Source: Rosellinia necatrix
Taxonomy: Eukaryota > Ascomycota > Sordariomycetes > Xylariales > Xylariaceae
Assembly: GCA_021209875.1 (NCBI GenBank)
Contig: JAGYVD010000003.1
Coordinates: 3,162,001-3,226,000 of the forward strand
Length of the DNA: 64,000 bases
Direction: 5' to 3'
The first letter of the stretch is position 1. Each line of letters begins with the position of its first letter. This document shows positions 11,118 to 24,121 of this stretch, piece by piece. Below the pieces are notes generated by a model. It worked only from the letters and a program-made list of their open reading frames with translations. It ran no database searches and was not told where the DNA came from. The translations under genes were made by a program, and so were the position numbers.

Positions 11118-13131
11118 GCCCCCAGCGTCTTGCGGTCTGGAAGGACATCTCGCGCTAGGCCACTGACGTGTTGGGGGGATCCTCTTGGCAGCGTGGCCTC
11201 AACCCATTCGGGCATGTCCTTTGCCGAGAGTTTGGTTGGGCCTACGGTACCCAGTTTACCGGGACGAGTTTGCGGTGGATATGATGCAGATGTGTTGCGA
11301 AGGAATGTCAACGAATAATCAGAGATGCACGAAGTCATGGATGGTACTCCACGCGATGAATTGGGTCGGATGGACGGATGGGCAGATGGGTGACATGGAT
11401 GAGACGGCCAGTCGTTCTTCCTCCCTGATGATACCTGTTCTGCTTATTACTACACACCCTAATAGGACATAGGACATAGGCGATCCACTATCGTAAATAC
11501 AACGCGAAATGAATCTCAAGCTGTTACCTAGGCGCAGGTAACTTGATTGTAATAACATCTATGATGCATTCATTGTTTATTTATTTATTTTAATTTTTAT
11601 TCCATTATCATTTCTACATAACTATCCATCATATTATCATGTTACCTTATTTTCCCATTCCTTCTCATTCTTATAATTCTCATCATCTAACTACATCTTT
11701 ATCGTTTATTTATTCAACTAGTTATTTATTTTAGTGCTGTTCTTTTTCATACCTGAGGCACGTTGCGGTTCCTACTTTCCTACCTTGTCCACGTCTTGCC
11801 TGCAAAGGCTCCAGGTTCCATCCGGTTAGTGGCGCACCTGGTGTAGTGTAGTCGTTTTCGTCGTGGGCGTTACCGACCCTTCGTGTTGGGTAGCGATTCG
11901 GGGGGCCGCTTTCGCGGCCTACATACAGACGGACTATCTATGTACATACACATACATACATACGTACATACGTCCATACGTACATACGTCCATATGTCCA
12001 TACGTACATACGTACATACATACTACGTACAGACAGACAGACAGACAGACAGACAGACTACGCTACCTCAGCGATAGCATGCCGCTAGGTTGGCTAACCA
12101 GGTACCCTGGGCGACCCAGCATGACACAGGCGAATCACAACGACGACGCCGTCGCAATCGCATCTCGTCGTCGTCGCAGCTCACCGAGAAGTCACAGTGT
12201 CCAGCCGCCTCGTGGAATCTAATGCAGGTACTAGCAGCGCCAGAACCACAGTAGAAGATCCGACCGGGTGGACTGTGTAGGATGCCTCTCACCGACCGTG
12301 ACACGGTAACGTCTTGTTCTGGCCTAGGCGGCCTGGGATTGCTGCAGGTGTGACAGCCAGGGTAACCAAGAACAGACGGCCAAGGGGAACGGACGCCTTA
12401 CCGCCACCATACCGCTACTTTTCTACTTTCCGCATTTCGTGGTCGAACTGTCTTGTTCGACGCCGTAGTCAGATCCATCCGCCAGGGCCCCAGTCTCGCC
12501 CGCCTGGCCCGCCAGTCATCCCACGGCAAAAGCTCTGTGCTGCTGCTGTCCGTCAGATACAGGCCTGTGCCTACGTGTGTCTCACTCTCACCGATACTTC
12601 TGCTCGCCTCTGCCCTTTGTCCTAAATCGGAGAGGCTTGCTGCAGAAACGCACAAATGAACCGCTCCGCCTCTTCGTTAAGAATGCTGCATGGTCCCTTC
12701 TGCCTGTCGCTGGTGTTTCTGGTATATATTTCCTCGTTTTGCATTGCCTGTGCTCTGATGAAGTCTTGAAAAGTCCCTGATTCAAATCCCGACAACAAGA
12801 GAGCTGAGACGTTCCTCCTGGCCTTGCTATATACCTTGCCGCTCCCGAGTTTCCCGTATCGGCGTTCCGTGTTTCTACAGTACAATCCCGGGTCTTTCAT
12901 CAACTGCCCGAGTTTTGACGGTTTTTTCGATACTCACCCGGCCGAGGAGTACATATTCTCCGTCATCCCACCTTTTTGGTTGCAGATATCAATATTATTA
13001 TTATTGTTGTTGTTGCTATTAGTTATTGTTATTACTATTACTTACTACTTACTACTACTACTACTACTACCGTTACTGCTACTACTGCTGCTACTACCTC
13101 TAGCTAGTACTACTGCTACTACTACTACTAT

Positions 13132-13227
<96 letters not shown>

Positions 13228-13326
13228 GTACTGAGTGCTGTTCTTATTATCATCATCGCCATCATAAGCCCCCATCTGTTATCAGCTCATCAAACAAACC
13301 TGCCTATCATTCCTCGCGCTTTCTCC
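11118..13326. repeat. Intergenic region with CATA/CGTA, CAGA and (TAC)n microsatellites
   Basis: The 2.2 kb between the two F-box genes holds no supported gene. Simple repeats include mixed CATA/CGTA units at about 11940-12030, a CAGA array at 12030-12060, and a long TTA/TAC tract at 12990-13227 that is near-perfect (TAC)n from about 13130 to 13217. The polythreonine frame across the last tract is a product of the repeat. An AT-rich patch of TTTATT words covers about 11570-11740. Confidence 0.65.
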
Positions 13327-14820
13327 ATGGATGCCTTACCCGTCGAACTCCTCAGGCTCATCTATTCCTATTGTGATGCCGAGTCGATCCCTAATTTGCG
13401 CGCCGTAAGCCCGACATTGGCAGAAGTCGGCTACGAATACTTGTTATCCTCCCACTTCACCTCGCTTAATTGGCGCTATGATATAGACCGACTGCACTGC
13501 ATCGCACTCCACGACCGTCTCAGGACAAGCATTGAATCCATCAATATTTTCCTCGGAGAGTTGTCTTATTACGATGCATGGAGTACTTCCTGGTATGGAT
13601 ATTCTCCCTCTCCCCTGCCCCTGCCCCTTCCCCTCCCCCTTCCCCCAAACCTGCCTTGAATGGCCGTGCAGCTATCGCAACTTGTTGGAGATGACGGGAG
13701 TTCAGGTTTTTTTCCTTTTTCCCTCTCGAAGTCCTTCGTTATCAGTTATTAGGATCTAGCTAATATAGACCTAAGTAGGGCTCAGCACTTCGTGGCACCA
13801 CCGGAGGAACGCGTCGAGCTGATGGCGCACGCCCGGGTGGAATTCGAGAAGATCGCATCGGGGCGTAAGCAGGTCGGTCCCCTCCATCTGAGGGCTGACG
13901 ACCTCCGTGAGGCTTGCTCGGCGCTACCAAATCTCCGCGATCTTGCTGTGTCCTTTGCACAATGCCCATCCACACTCAACAACAAATTCATCCAGGAGGC
14001 CTTCTTCTGGCCCAACTGCAGGAAGCTGGACCGGCAGGAGACGTACCAGAACCTGGACGCCGTCATGTTCGCTCTGCACGGAGTCAAGCTCTCTTCCTTC
14101 AAAGTGGATCGGCTGCCGCTTGAGATCTTTCGGCTGGCGAGCCACCGTTCGCACTGGTTCGCGCATGCGCAGTCTTTCAGCAGCCTGTCTACCCTCAACC
14201 TGACCCTGGACCCGTCTGGGCTGCAAGGACCAACATCGGCGTTCCGGGCTGTGAACGGGCTGGGCCGTATCCTCCAACTCGCCACCAACCTAACCCATTT
14301 GAAGCTTGCGTTCCACCCCTACTCGAGTGAACACTCCAAGTTCGCGCTCTCTTTCAGGGAACTTCTCTTCAATTTCACGTATGCAAACCTCACCGACTTC
14401 ACGTTGGAAGGCGTGTCGTGCGACGAGGAGGATCTCAGGGAGTTCTTGGGCCGACACGGTGCTACCCTGCTTCGGCTGCGACTGGGCGGCCGCGGCCTAG
14501 CCAAACCGTTTGAGGCATCGCATGGTGGCATCCACTTGTACGAGGGAACGTTCCGGTCGTTGTTCACCGGCTTCCGAAAGAGGCTGCCGAAGCTGGAGCG
14601 CATCCACCTCGAGGGCATATTCGAATGCGAGCACCGAGACCTACCCTCTCACGAGACCTACAACTTCTACCCCCTCACCGACGAGAACTGGGAGGAGGTC
14701 CCGACACCCCGATGGGTCCGATCGTCGCGCAACACCATCAGCTGCCTGCCCTTCGAGGAGTACGTTCTCCGCGGCGGTCTTTACCCAAGCAATCGGCCGT
14801 TGCTACAGCAAGACGATTAA
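13327..14820 (+). CDS. F-box domain protein
   Basis: Two exons, 13327-13592 and 13779-14820, give 435 residues. The N-terminus MDALPVELLRLIYSYCD followed by LRAVSPTLAEVGYEYLLSS is an F-box at about residues 1-45. The rest is a leucine-rich repeat-like region without crisp repeats, including LSTLNLTLDPSG, NLTHLKLAFHPYS and LRLRLGGRG, the usual substrate-binding half of such proteins. The donor GTATGG at 13593 and the acceptor TAG at 13776-13778 keep the frame (TG|G). The intron carries a (CCCCTG)n/CCCCTT tract. The start follows a (TAC)n microsatellite by about 100 nt. Target unknown. It is not closely similar to the neighbouring F-box protein beyond the domain. Confidence 0.8.
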
Positions 14821-16539
14821 CCAAACAACACACATAACATACATATATTCATATACACCACACATATGCACACACATGCACACACGCGCACACACGCACA
14901 CGCACGCATACATACATACACATCCTCCCTCCGCGGCCACCACCTTCGCCCAGCACTACACGGAAATTCATGGCCTGGATTGACGGCTGGAAACTGGAAA
15001 CTGGAACCAAAATAATCAAATTGGATCACCCACACATTCGATTGTTTCTCATATATCTTTTTAGCGCGACCCTCCCATCCCTTTTCGACTTCTCTGTACC
15101 AAGACGAACCTCTCGCATCACCAAGGTACATACATCAATGACCAAACGGCCGGCGTTCGAGGGCAATCTTTTTAGATCATCAAAAAGGGAGGGAAAAAAA
15201 ATGAAAGAACGACATCATCGTATAATCAGTTTATGATCACGAACAAACCCGCCTTTTGCCTCTACGCGGGACGGTACGGAGGCAAAAAAAAAAAAAAAAA
15301 CACCAAATTATTCAGCAACGAATTTACGGCCGTCCAAACTCCATCTTATAGACAAGGTTTCGCACAGAATTCCTCAGGGATTGATGGGTACAAGGGAGGA
15401 GCGGGCGCAGCGGCGTTCTTTTAAAGGGAGATTGAATTTTTTGTTGGACTTTTTATTTTACGTAGCTCTATGGGGAGGGGGAGGATGGGCGGGATAGACT
15501 TGCTGTTTAGGATAGAAGAGGGGGTGTAGCTCCTCGGGTTCGAATAGTTGGTCATATTACACCAGCGTGGTGGATGAGTGATACAGGGGATAGTGCAGAT
15601 ACACACTACACAGATTGACTAAGGACGCTTGGTGTTTTCTATGGGGAGAGGAGGAAGCATGCGAGATTGAACATATTGACATTATATTGAGCATCCAGTA
15701 AATACCATAGCTTTGAATGAACCCCTTTTTTTTTTTTTTTTCTTTCTCCTAGAAGTAGTATTTACGATGATTATTCTCTATTATACCCCCTCATTTCCAA
15801 GCACTTTACTTACCTGCCAACTCAACAGGATGCCCCGGCCATCTCCTAGACAACGTTTCATCAGCGGTCGGCGAGGTAAGCCGAGACGCCACGGAGCCGC
15901 CAACTATCCACTTTTCTGAGAGAGAGCACGACGAGGAGAGGGAGAGAGAGAAGGGGGGGGGAGGGTTGTAGAAATGTACAAGTATTCACAGTCAGATGCG
16001 CCAGCACATGTTTGCTTGCCTAGCTGTGCAACCGGTAAAAGACGATAGGGTCGGTCACGAGAATAGCGAAGATCTCTACTAGTAATGACGCCTCCCGTCC
16101 CGTCACTATCGGGTGACGCAGATGACCTGATAGGGATAGGGTAGGTGTTAGTAGTTTGCGGGCGACAACCGGCCTCTTGTCCCTCACCGCTCATGGACCT
16201 GAATCTTCGTCACCTGGATTGCCATGTACATGGACCTCTGGAATGTTGCCCCGCGGAACACAGACTAATCTATCTACCCGTCACCCCCAAGTCAATCCAG
16301 CTGCTTACGGGCGGGTTTTGGGCGTGTGGTAAGAGTAGTTGGTGACCACGCCCTTCTTCTCCTCTACCCTGCTGAGCGAGACCTGCTAACATTTACCGGC
16401 CTGGCCAGGTCGGTGTATGCAGACCTGGTAGACGGGAACATTGCGCTGCAGTTCTGGGGGATCGCGATGTCTTCGATCCCGTCCCTCTCCATGCCCTTCG
16501 CTACCGAATAACGTACAAATAAACAGCGGGTTCAACACG
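14821..16539. other. Intergenic region with (CA)n tract and homopolymers
   Basis: No gene is supported in this 1.7 kb. A CA/CATA tract lies at 14840-14925. A poly-A run is at about 15283-15300, a poly-T run at about 15727-15742, and a GA/poly-G patch at 15918-15963. Short frames here show no similarity. Confidence 0.5.
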
Positions 16540-16620
16540 GGCAACGTGGCTGAGTGGTTAAACCGTATGACCAGAAATCATATCTCTTCGGGGTCGTAGG
16601 TTCAAATCCTGCCGTTGTCG
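16540..16620 (+). tRNA. tRNA-Ser(AGA)-like gene, possibly degenerate
   Basis: An 81-nt cloverleaf can be folded. The 7-bp acceptor stem pairs GGCAACG with CGTTGTC (one G-U) and the discriminator is G. A long variable arm CTC-TTCG-GGG marks a class II tRNA, and the T-arm GTAGG-TTCAAAT-CCTGC is sound. The anticodon stem TATGA/TCATA encloses the loop CCAGAAA, so the anticodon reads AGA (Ser). Two oddities: position 33 is C instead of the near-universal U, and the D-stem has a C-C mismatch at 11-24. No T4 run is seen within about 40 nt downstream. It may be a pseudogene or a poorly expressed copy. Confidence 0.65.
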
Positions 16621-19600
16621 TTCTAGAGTACCGACATGTGTTCTGGTGGGGTGGGTAAAGTGAGCATGGACATACTTACATGTGTGAAAGTTCTATGCTC
16701 TCACCAACTTGGATAGTTGGTTACCTGTCGCCTATGTGGTTAGTTACTTGCTAACATTTGTGTGTGGTATGTTCTCTTTTCTTTTCTTTTCTTTTCTTCT
16801 CTTTTTTTTTTTTTTTTTTCTCTTCCTCTTCTCCTCTTCGCGTTCGCGATTGAAGTAAAGCGGGTCGACATTAAACTCAATAGGGGCAAAGGGATTATTT
16901 AAGGCGAGTTCAGAGCTGAGACTAGAGTTGAAGGACAAAATGTACGTAACGATGCATCACGCACGCCCTGAGGTCCAGTTCCACGGTGCTGGTGTGGTGC
17001 AGAACATTACTCGTTCCCCGGCAGTATGGTAGGGCATAGTGTGGTACATGGACATGATCCACCGCCACAGGCGCTTCTATACGAAGTTCTGTGCATACTG
17101 TGCATGTACGTCAATGGAGGGGGGCCAAAGCTACGAGGAATGCAGGGCAACATAACCTACACTACATGGCCAGCTCCTGCTTGTGGCCTCTTCCTTCCCG
17201 TGGCATCTCCCCTGTGGCATCTCCTCGCAGCACCCTCACTTTGGCAGAGTTTGTGCATCGTTGCTCTGGTCGCTGCTTGCTTGTACGGTTACGAAGGCTT
17301 GTATGTAATCCGATGCTGTTAGCGAGCTTAGCCGTCCAAGGGTCTGTCGAATACATATTACGGCCAAGGTCTGCCGTGTTTGACGTCCCACTCACAGCCT
17401 ACCAATACACATACCTGCCTGCATACGTACAGTACAAGTATATGCATGCGCTTGTTTTTCTCCGGGAATGGGGGGGAACGCACAGGTGTCATCATCATGG
17501 CCCGGGAGAAGTCGCTCTGTCGTTGGATGAATAGAGATTATCTTGGCTGTCATCCGTGGGCATGTTGTGTCCAGCGAAGAGGCTGAAATGCTACCAGCAG
17601 GGCCGTAATAACACCAGATAACAAAGTCGGTGAGGTACAATAATATTAGGGCCGGTGGTAATCAGTCAACCCGACCCTCGCCATGACTCGTCCTCGCACG
17701 CGTGAGTGACGGCGGTCGGACGGCGGCGGTCAGGAGAGAATAAAAAACACAGGCTCTGTCATCACTAACCGTGGCAACCGAACGGATCATACCTACGTAG
17801 CGTATTAGCTGTCGCCTCCCCCAGTGGGGCCAGGCGACCGGGAGAGGGAAGAAAAAGATGTATTGTAAGAATAACAATAAACAAACCGAGATTGGGGAAG
17901 ATTGGTGAAACGGGGTGTTGCGTGTCCACCCTCAACTACCTAAACTACCTAAACTACCTAAACTACCTACTTAAACTGCCTAAACTACCTAAACCTAGGT
18001 ACCTAAACTACCTACCTAGTACCTGCCTACCTAACAGTACCCAGATACTCCCTGCAGTACTTGTGCATACAGGCTGCAGTACCTCGGCCTGGGGTGTCGC
18101 CATAGTGTCGTAAGTAGGTAGTTCACTACTTTAAGCGCAGTACACGTAATGTAGGTAGGTAGTCAGACATGTACCTAGGTATGTATTAGCTCACTCCATG
18201 CTCAAGTCGGGGTTTGTTACACTACTGGTCGGGATAGCCTTGTGCCAGAGGCCACGGCGAGGGGCGAAATGCAGATTGCATGTATGCACACTACCTGGTA
18301 GTTATCCAGCACACCCAGCACCGAGCACCGAGCACCGAGCACCCAGCACGCCTCGCACACCCAGCATGATGGATGGGCTGATCAGACGGGGCGGGGCGGG
18401 GCGGGGCGAATGGTAGTGTAGTGTATGTAGTGTAGGTAATGTAGAACAGGTAGGTTAGTGTATTGATTGATTACTTGTACCTAGGTAGTGTAGTGTAGTG
18501 TAGGTGGAGCTCCGGGTGGTTTCGGCGACGCCTCGTGATGCCACTTTCCTTTTGACAAGCCTTTGTTTCTCGCTGCTCAATGCCAATAATAGAACGGTGG
18601 TTTGTCGGCATACTCGTACATGATGTACATACATGGCAGGATATGGATACCTCAGGTTAACTAGCGCCTGTAGTGGCAGCCTGACAGCATCGTGGCTGCG
18701 GCAGGCAGGCAATCTACCTACCTGCCTCTACCTAATATTGCAAGCACACAACGCTACCGCAGGTAAACAAATACAGTGTGTAACATTTCCGCCGGTGTGT
18801 TTCTAGGTAGGTCACAGGGCAGCGAACCACCTTACATTTGTTTATGCGTGACTTGTAAAAATACCCCAAGAGATGGAGGGGAGAGGGAGGGGGAGGGGGG
18901 TTGGTCACATTGGGGGTCGATGGTGATTCGTGGTGATATTGGTTGGACCGGTCAGCCTGCGTCTCATACCCTACAGAGGCGCCTTACAGATTGTAACTGC
19001 TATGCTATGTATAACCTAGGTAGATTATCACTGGCAGTGCCCGCACGCTATATCAAGCCTGCTCGGCTCGGCGCACCCTGCCTCTGCCTCGCCTTGCTCC
19101 AGGGTCTTTCCTTTCTCTTCGTCGCTCTGTGCCTCTACTATTGCAAACTGTCATGCGTATGGAAAACCCTATTAATCTACCCACCCTACAACTAACTACC
19201 TAGGTAGGTAGGTAGGTAGGTATTGAGTAATAGCGAGTACCTACGTACATATTGTGGCAGATCGGATTTGATTGCTAACTTACCTCTACCAAGCATTGAG
19301 TAGGTAGTTGGGTAGTCCGAGTGTAAGTTGTACCAGTAGTCCCGTCTCGGGTTGCCGATCCGGGAGCCTCGGTTTGGAGAGCAGGGGTAATAAGGCAGGC
19401 TAGGATAATTCGTTCAATTATTATTTTTATTAACTAGTGTAGTTAACTATTATTTTATCTTTTATTTTTATTTTTATTTTCTAGAAGGGTTTCTTGTTTC
19501 CAAGGAAGCTCACAGTATTAGTTAGTCCCAATTTAAGACCTTGTGCGCTTAAGTACTTACTTACACTACAAGTACACTACCTACCTAGGTACAAGTATGT

Positions 19601-21897
19601 ATGCATGTAGTGTAGTGTAGGTGTCAGCTAGTTCTAGCCCACTTGGCAGGGGAGCTTCCATCATCCTTTGTAAACAAACGATAGAAATGCACACTAGCCT
19701 CAGCTCCCGAAACTTGATTGGAGGCCATAACTACCATATGGGAAAGCTTGTGTCAATTTCTCATGGACAAGGTTTGCCTGTCTGCTGACAACTGGTTGAT
19801 GTGTCTTGGGCTGATTGAATCAATCGTTAATTGTACCGGCTGTGTGGGTTGCCGCCTTTGGTGGCGTCCTTGCCTCGAGTATCACCGGAAATTCTGGCTT
19901 TACTACCTATCTGTTTTTGCTATATGCTACGTACTATCTATAATCAATAGTTTTCTTTTTCTTCGCTTGCAACTGAGTATGTCGGGTACATAGGAAGGCA
20001 ATACTTGTAGAGCTGGGTTAGGAAGGGCAATTAATGGGCACGGAGTCGGAGCGAATAAGACGGAGAGCATGAGAGAGAGAGAGAGAGAGGGAGAGAGCAA
20101 GCGAGAGAGCGAGAGAAAACCGGGGTATGTTGCCTTAGGTGGTGTTCAGCTTGCATCTGAGACCGAATGCAGCTTCACTCTAACACGCATGACGCTGGCT
20201 TTTGATGAAGAGTCTCATCTCCGTCTCTAATTCTCGCGAGCGTCAAAGCAACACGAGGCAAGGCAAGACATACTAACATACAATATAACATTTGTTTTCC
20301 TACTTAGAATAGCTTTGGGTGAACTGACCAGTGACCTCTCTACCTGTCTACCTACCTACTTGTGTCTACAACACGTCTCCGAGGTGGTAATCATCAAGCA
20401 ACCTTGAATTTGCCGAATGATGTATCTGGGCGGAAACCCGGCCGGCTATGTCTATACCGCATAGTATTAAGGATGGTATACCAAGAAGAAAAGCAAACAA
20501 CAAAATTAGTGGTTGAAGGGGGGTTTTTTTTTTTTTTTCTTCTCCTTTTGATCATTTCCGTCGTTCCCGATTCCCATTTTATGCTCCGCCCTCGGCAACT
20601 TGCTAACCTTTGACCAGGGCTCCCTGGTCAACAGGTCTTGTCCTGCCTATACCTGTTATTAGTGTTATGGCCCCATGTGGTGCACGAGTATTGTACCGCG
20701 ACTTGACGCTCCTCTGCAACCTTCTTGCGGGATCATGACATGTTTCCAAAAATTTCCCAGGAATCACCGCGCCACTTCTCCTTCAGAGGAGAACCTAAGG
20801 GGCAAGAGGGGGGTTTTGTTGACAACGACACATCAGTTTAGGTATCAGGCACATACTTGTAGATTCTCTAGCAGGCTCCCTGGAGGCGGGTTATTATTAT
20901 CGTCAGGTACCGAGTCTAGATCAAACCTGCAGTAGTTAGCGTGTATGGTACATGGATACTACGTAAGTACCTAGGTAGGCACCTATGCAGTAGTTAAGTG
21001 GTAGGCTAGGGTGCCCTTTGTAGTGTACCATACCTACCTGTATGCGACTCACTTGCAGGCTCTCTACACTACATGTGTAGATGTAGGCTCACCCATGGTG
21101 CGCACAGCACTAGGGCAGGCTCTTCCCCCACTAGGTAGGTACCTACATGTAACTAACCACCTACCTACCCAGGTCAGTACATACGTACCTTAGGTAGGTA
21201 GGTAGTCAGGCAGTTAGTTAGTGTAGGTAGGTAGCTAGGTACTTCGTAGTGTATGTGCTTAGCTACGGTTAGGTACCTTTTACACCCTCCCAGGCAGGAC
21301 GCTACTAGTGTAGCCCCCACATCACGCCCGTAAACTACCTACCCGGTCGACAGGTGCCCAGGTACCGTGGGTAGGTACATTCGGGTGCGACCCGCTGGTC
21401 GAACAAGGACCAAAAAAACGTCACCTCTTGATCTGCAGCCACCATCTGCGGTCCATCCTTACGTACCTAATCCTACCAGCCTTTCTGAGACCGTTCCCCT
21501 CTGATCAACGGCCCTTGGTCAATGGCCCGTCTCATGATCTCGAAGTCGCAATGTCGTAAGCAAAACCTTGCTATCGTGAATCACCATCGTCTGGGTTGCC
21601 TTGACTATCTGCCTCCCTCCACCTACCTGCCCATACTATACTCGGCCGGCCGTCTGTTATACGTTGGTCGTGCCCCGGCTGTGCCTTCACGTAATTCGAG
21701 TTCCCCCATCACTCCAGTCCGTCCGGCCTGAATTAGGTTTCTGGATGGGCTTCCCTGGCCCCCGGGTCCGACCAACACACCCCAACGAGACCGACACCGA
21801 ACGACGAGTTTGTCTGTTGGGCAATCTTCTGTCGCCCGGAGAGCGACCGCCGCCCGTCCCACCCGTACTAGCAAATTAGCAAATTGGCTCGATAGTA
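16621..21897. repeat. Gene-poor 5.3 kb rich in GTAGGTACCTAC motifs
   Basis: I see no supported gene. Clusters of CTACCTAGGTAG, GGTAGGTAGG and AAACTACCT words occur at 17930-18190, 18420-18500, 18715-18730, 19195-19320, 19555-19625 and 20940-21380. Other simple repeats are a TTTTC/poly-T tract at 16775-16830, a tandem GCACCGA tract near 18319-18345, GGGGC units near 18390-18410, a GA tract at 20068-20095 and poly-T at 20524-20539. The AT-rich part is near 19395-19480. Frames such as 18776-19195 and 19718-19993 have no family features. Confidence 0.55.
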
Positions 21898-24121
21898 ATG
21901 CAGCGTGTTTCGTCACTCCTCCCAAGTTGGGATCGTAGTAGGTCGAGCGCCAGTAGCTATGCCAGCAACCACACCCGCAGGACCAGCGTCGAAAAGGTGC
22001 GCGGCTGGGCGGATAAGATCCCCTCCTCTCGCTCTTCCCGACTGGTGAAGGAGGCATTCTGGCCCGCCACCCTCGACAAGGAATGCGAAAAGGCTGCTCG
22101 CATATTGAAATCGTTCTGCAGTATGTTCGGCACCCTGCACTCCAGATCATGGCAAGGCCCCGTGCCGGCTGTAGCCCATGTCCTACTGACACCGCCCGAC
22201 AGGTGATGGTTTCTCGACAGCCGAGGAACGGCCTGGAAGCCCCTTAACACACTCGAGTGCGCGATCGTCGGGCAGAATATTGAAAAAGATCCCCCCGCGG
22301 TTAATTCAGAATGCCGTTGGGCTGGCCGTCTTCACGTCAATGCGATCGGGGCTATGGACAACGGGATCAGGAGGTAGCGGTATTTTAATTGCTAGAAAAA
22401 CCGATGGTTCTTGGTCTCCGCCCTCCGGTTTGGTGTTGCAGACACCCAGCCTGGGGTTTGTCATTGGTGTGGACATCTATGACTGTGTCGTGATTATCAA
22501 TAGCTTCACAGTCCTGGAGGCGTTTGCGCGACCCAAGCTGACACTTGGCGCGGATGTCATCCTAACCACCGGTCCACTGGTATCGGTGGGTCTGCTCGAG
22601 AATGATTTCACGTGGACCGACTTGAGCGAGGCGGCTATCACGTATGTGAAGGCGAGGGGTCAGTTCTCCGAGGCCAGGTTGGATGGTACGATTCTCCAAG
22701 AACGGAAAGAAGAGAATGAGAGATTCTACGGCATGACGCTAGGTGTAGCGAAGATATTGTCCGGAGATATCAACCAAAGCCTACCGCAGGTAAGACCTTT
22801 GACGGAGGTATTGAAGGCCGCAGAAGGCCGGGTGGATTATGACACAACTCTCGTTGAGTCGTTGTCGTCTCAGCCCGCCCCGAGTGATGCTACGATCGAG
22901 TCCTCGACTACACCACTTTCGTCACCGGCCCTTGGTCTCCCCACCACCGATGACCCGGACCCTTTCGGTATTTTGGCTCTCGAAATGGCCGGAGTAGGCA
23001 TTCGTGAGGCTGGGACCCATCTGCGACCGGAAAGCAGCCAATTTGAGTTTCACCCGAGCCCAACCAGCCCGGTCTTCCCTAAGGTAAAACGAGGAAGCAT
23101 TGATACCGCCACGTCGCGTAGCAATCGGGGTAGCTATATGTCCAGCAAGACTGTTGGCACCGATAAGAGCCAAATTACCGATGCTTGCACCCAAACATTC
23201 TCAACAACGCCGGAAACAACGCCAACCCATAGCCAAAGCCAGAGTGAAGATGGCTATCAGCTACATTCGCCTGATGAGGTCCAGCGGACCAAGAAGCCGA
23301 CGGAGGTTGACTATACTCAGATCGATATCAGCTCCCTGCGTATGCTTTCCAACTTTCCCGACTTGGAGGAACCAATACCGAAGATATCAGCAAGCAGGGA
23401 TGACGCACGGGTGGGAAACACGATCGACGACAAGTACGAAGGAAATAAGGCCAAAGCTAAGGAGGGCACCACGAATGACCGCCTTACTATTCCCACAATA
23501 CATAACGAGAATGAGGGCGACGCGGACGACGAAGAGGATGGTAATAGTAGCGCATATCGCCCAAGTAACGATGGTGCTTCCGATGATGGCGGATCGGACT
23601 ATGATGACGAGTTGGATGACGAGTTGGATGATGGAGAGGAAGCGGTCGTCTTCGAAGTTGCCACAGCACAGGCCCCAGCCCGGGTGGCCATCGTTGGAAC
23701 CCAGATAATGCCGGCCAAGGGGGCCGTAGTCACTATCCCGAAGAGAGTACCGCCGCCGCTACCGGCTCGGAGTCCCGCACGTGCCTCGCGAAGGCGAAGC
23801 CAGATGCCTGACGTTGGTAGTATGGTGAGCAGTCCCTTGAGGAAAGAATTCGACCCTGTGGAAATCTCGGGTAGCGCTACCCCAAGGGGTTCTAAGATTC
23901 TGGAACCGACAGAGGATGCTCTTGAAAAGGAGGCGCCCGAAGGCGCCAATAACGCGGCTGATGATAAAAGCTCCGAGAGCCCCCTCGGTTCCCCCACTAC
24001 TTTGGCGCCGGAATTTCAGGAGCGGTCTGCTAAACGGGCAAGCCGCACCGCGCAAGTTCCATCGACGGAAAAACAAACCAACATGGGTCCTGACCACGAA
24101 GTGACGGTCTCTGCTTCTTAG
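21898..24121 (+). CDS. SYLF (YSC84/SH3YL1-type) lipid-binding domain protein
   Basis: Exons 21898-22120 and 22203-24121 give 713 residues; the junction TGCA|GT keeps frame. The SYLF domain (former DUF500) lies at about residues 98-290. It begins at ILKKIPPRLIQNAVGLAVFT and continues with SGGSGILIARKTDGSWSPPS, LGFVIGVDIYDCVVIIN and FTWTDLSEAAITYVKARGQ, with ERFYGMTLGVAKILSGD at its end. Ysc84-type proteins bind phosphoinositides and actin at endocytic patches. No SH3 domain follows here. Instead there is a ~420-residue disordered Ser/Pro-rich region with a very acidic block (YDDELDDELDDGEEAVV) and a proline-rich basic patch. This SH3-less form is common in filamentous ascomycetes, as far as I know. 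Confidence 0.88.

Noticed and set aside
12824..13234. 136-codon frame with a poly-Thr end
   Set aside because: The open frame is a by-product of the (TAC)n microsatellite; no start context or similarity.
16335..16360. Short word resembling the 3' part of 5S rRNA (TAGTTGGTGACCAC)
   Set aside because: Only about 14 bases match and no 5S structure surrounds them.
19718..19993. 91-codon frame with Cys and Trp residues that could suggest a small secreted protein
   Set aside because: No signal peptide at its start, non-ATG opening, and it lies in AT-rich intergenic DNA.
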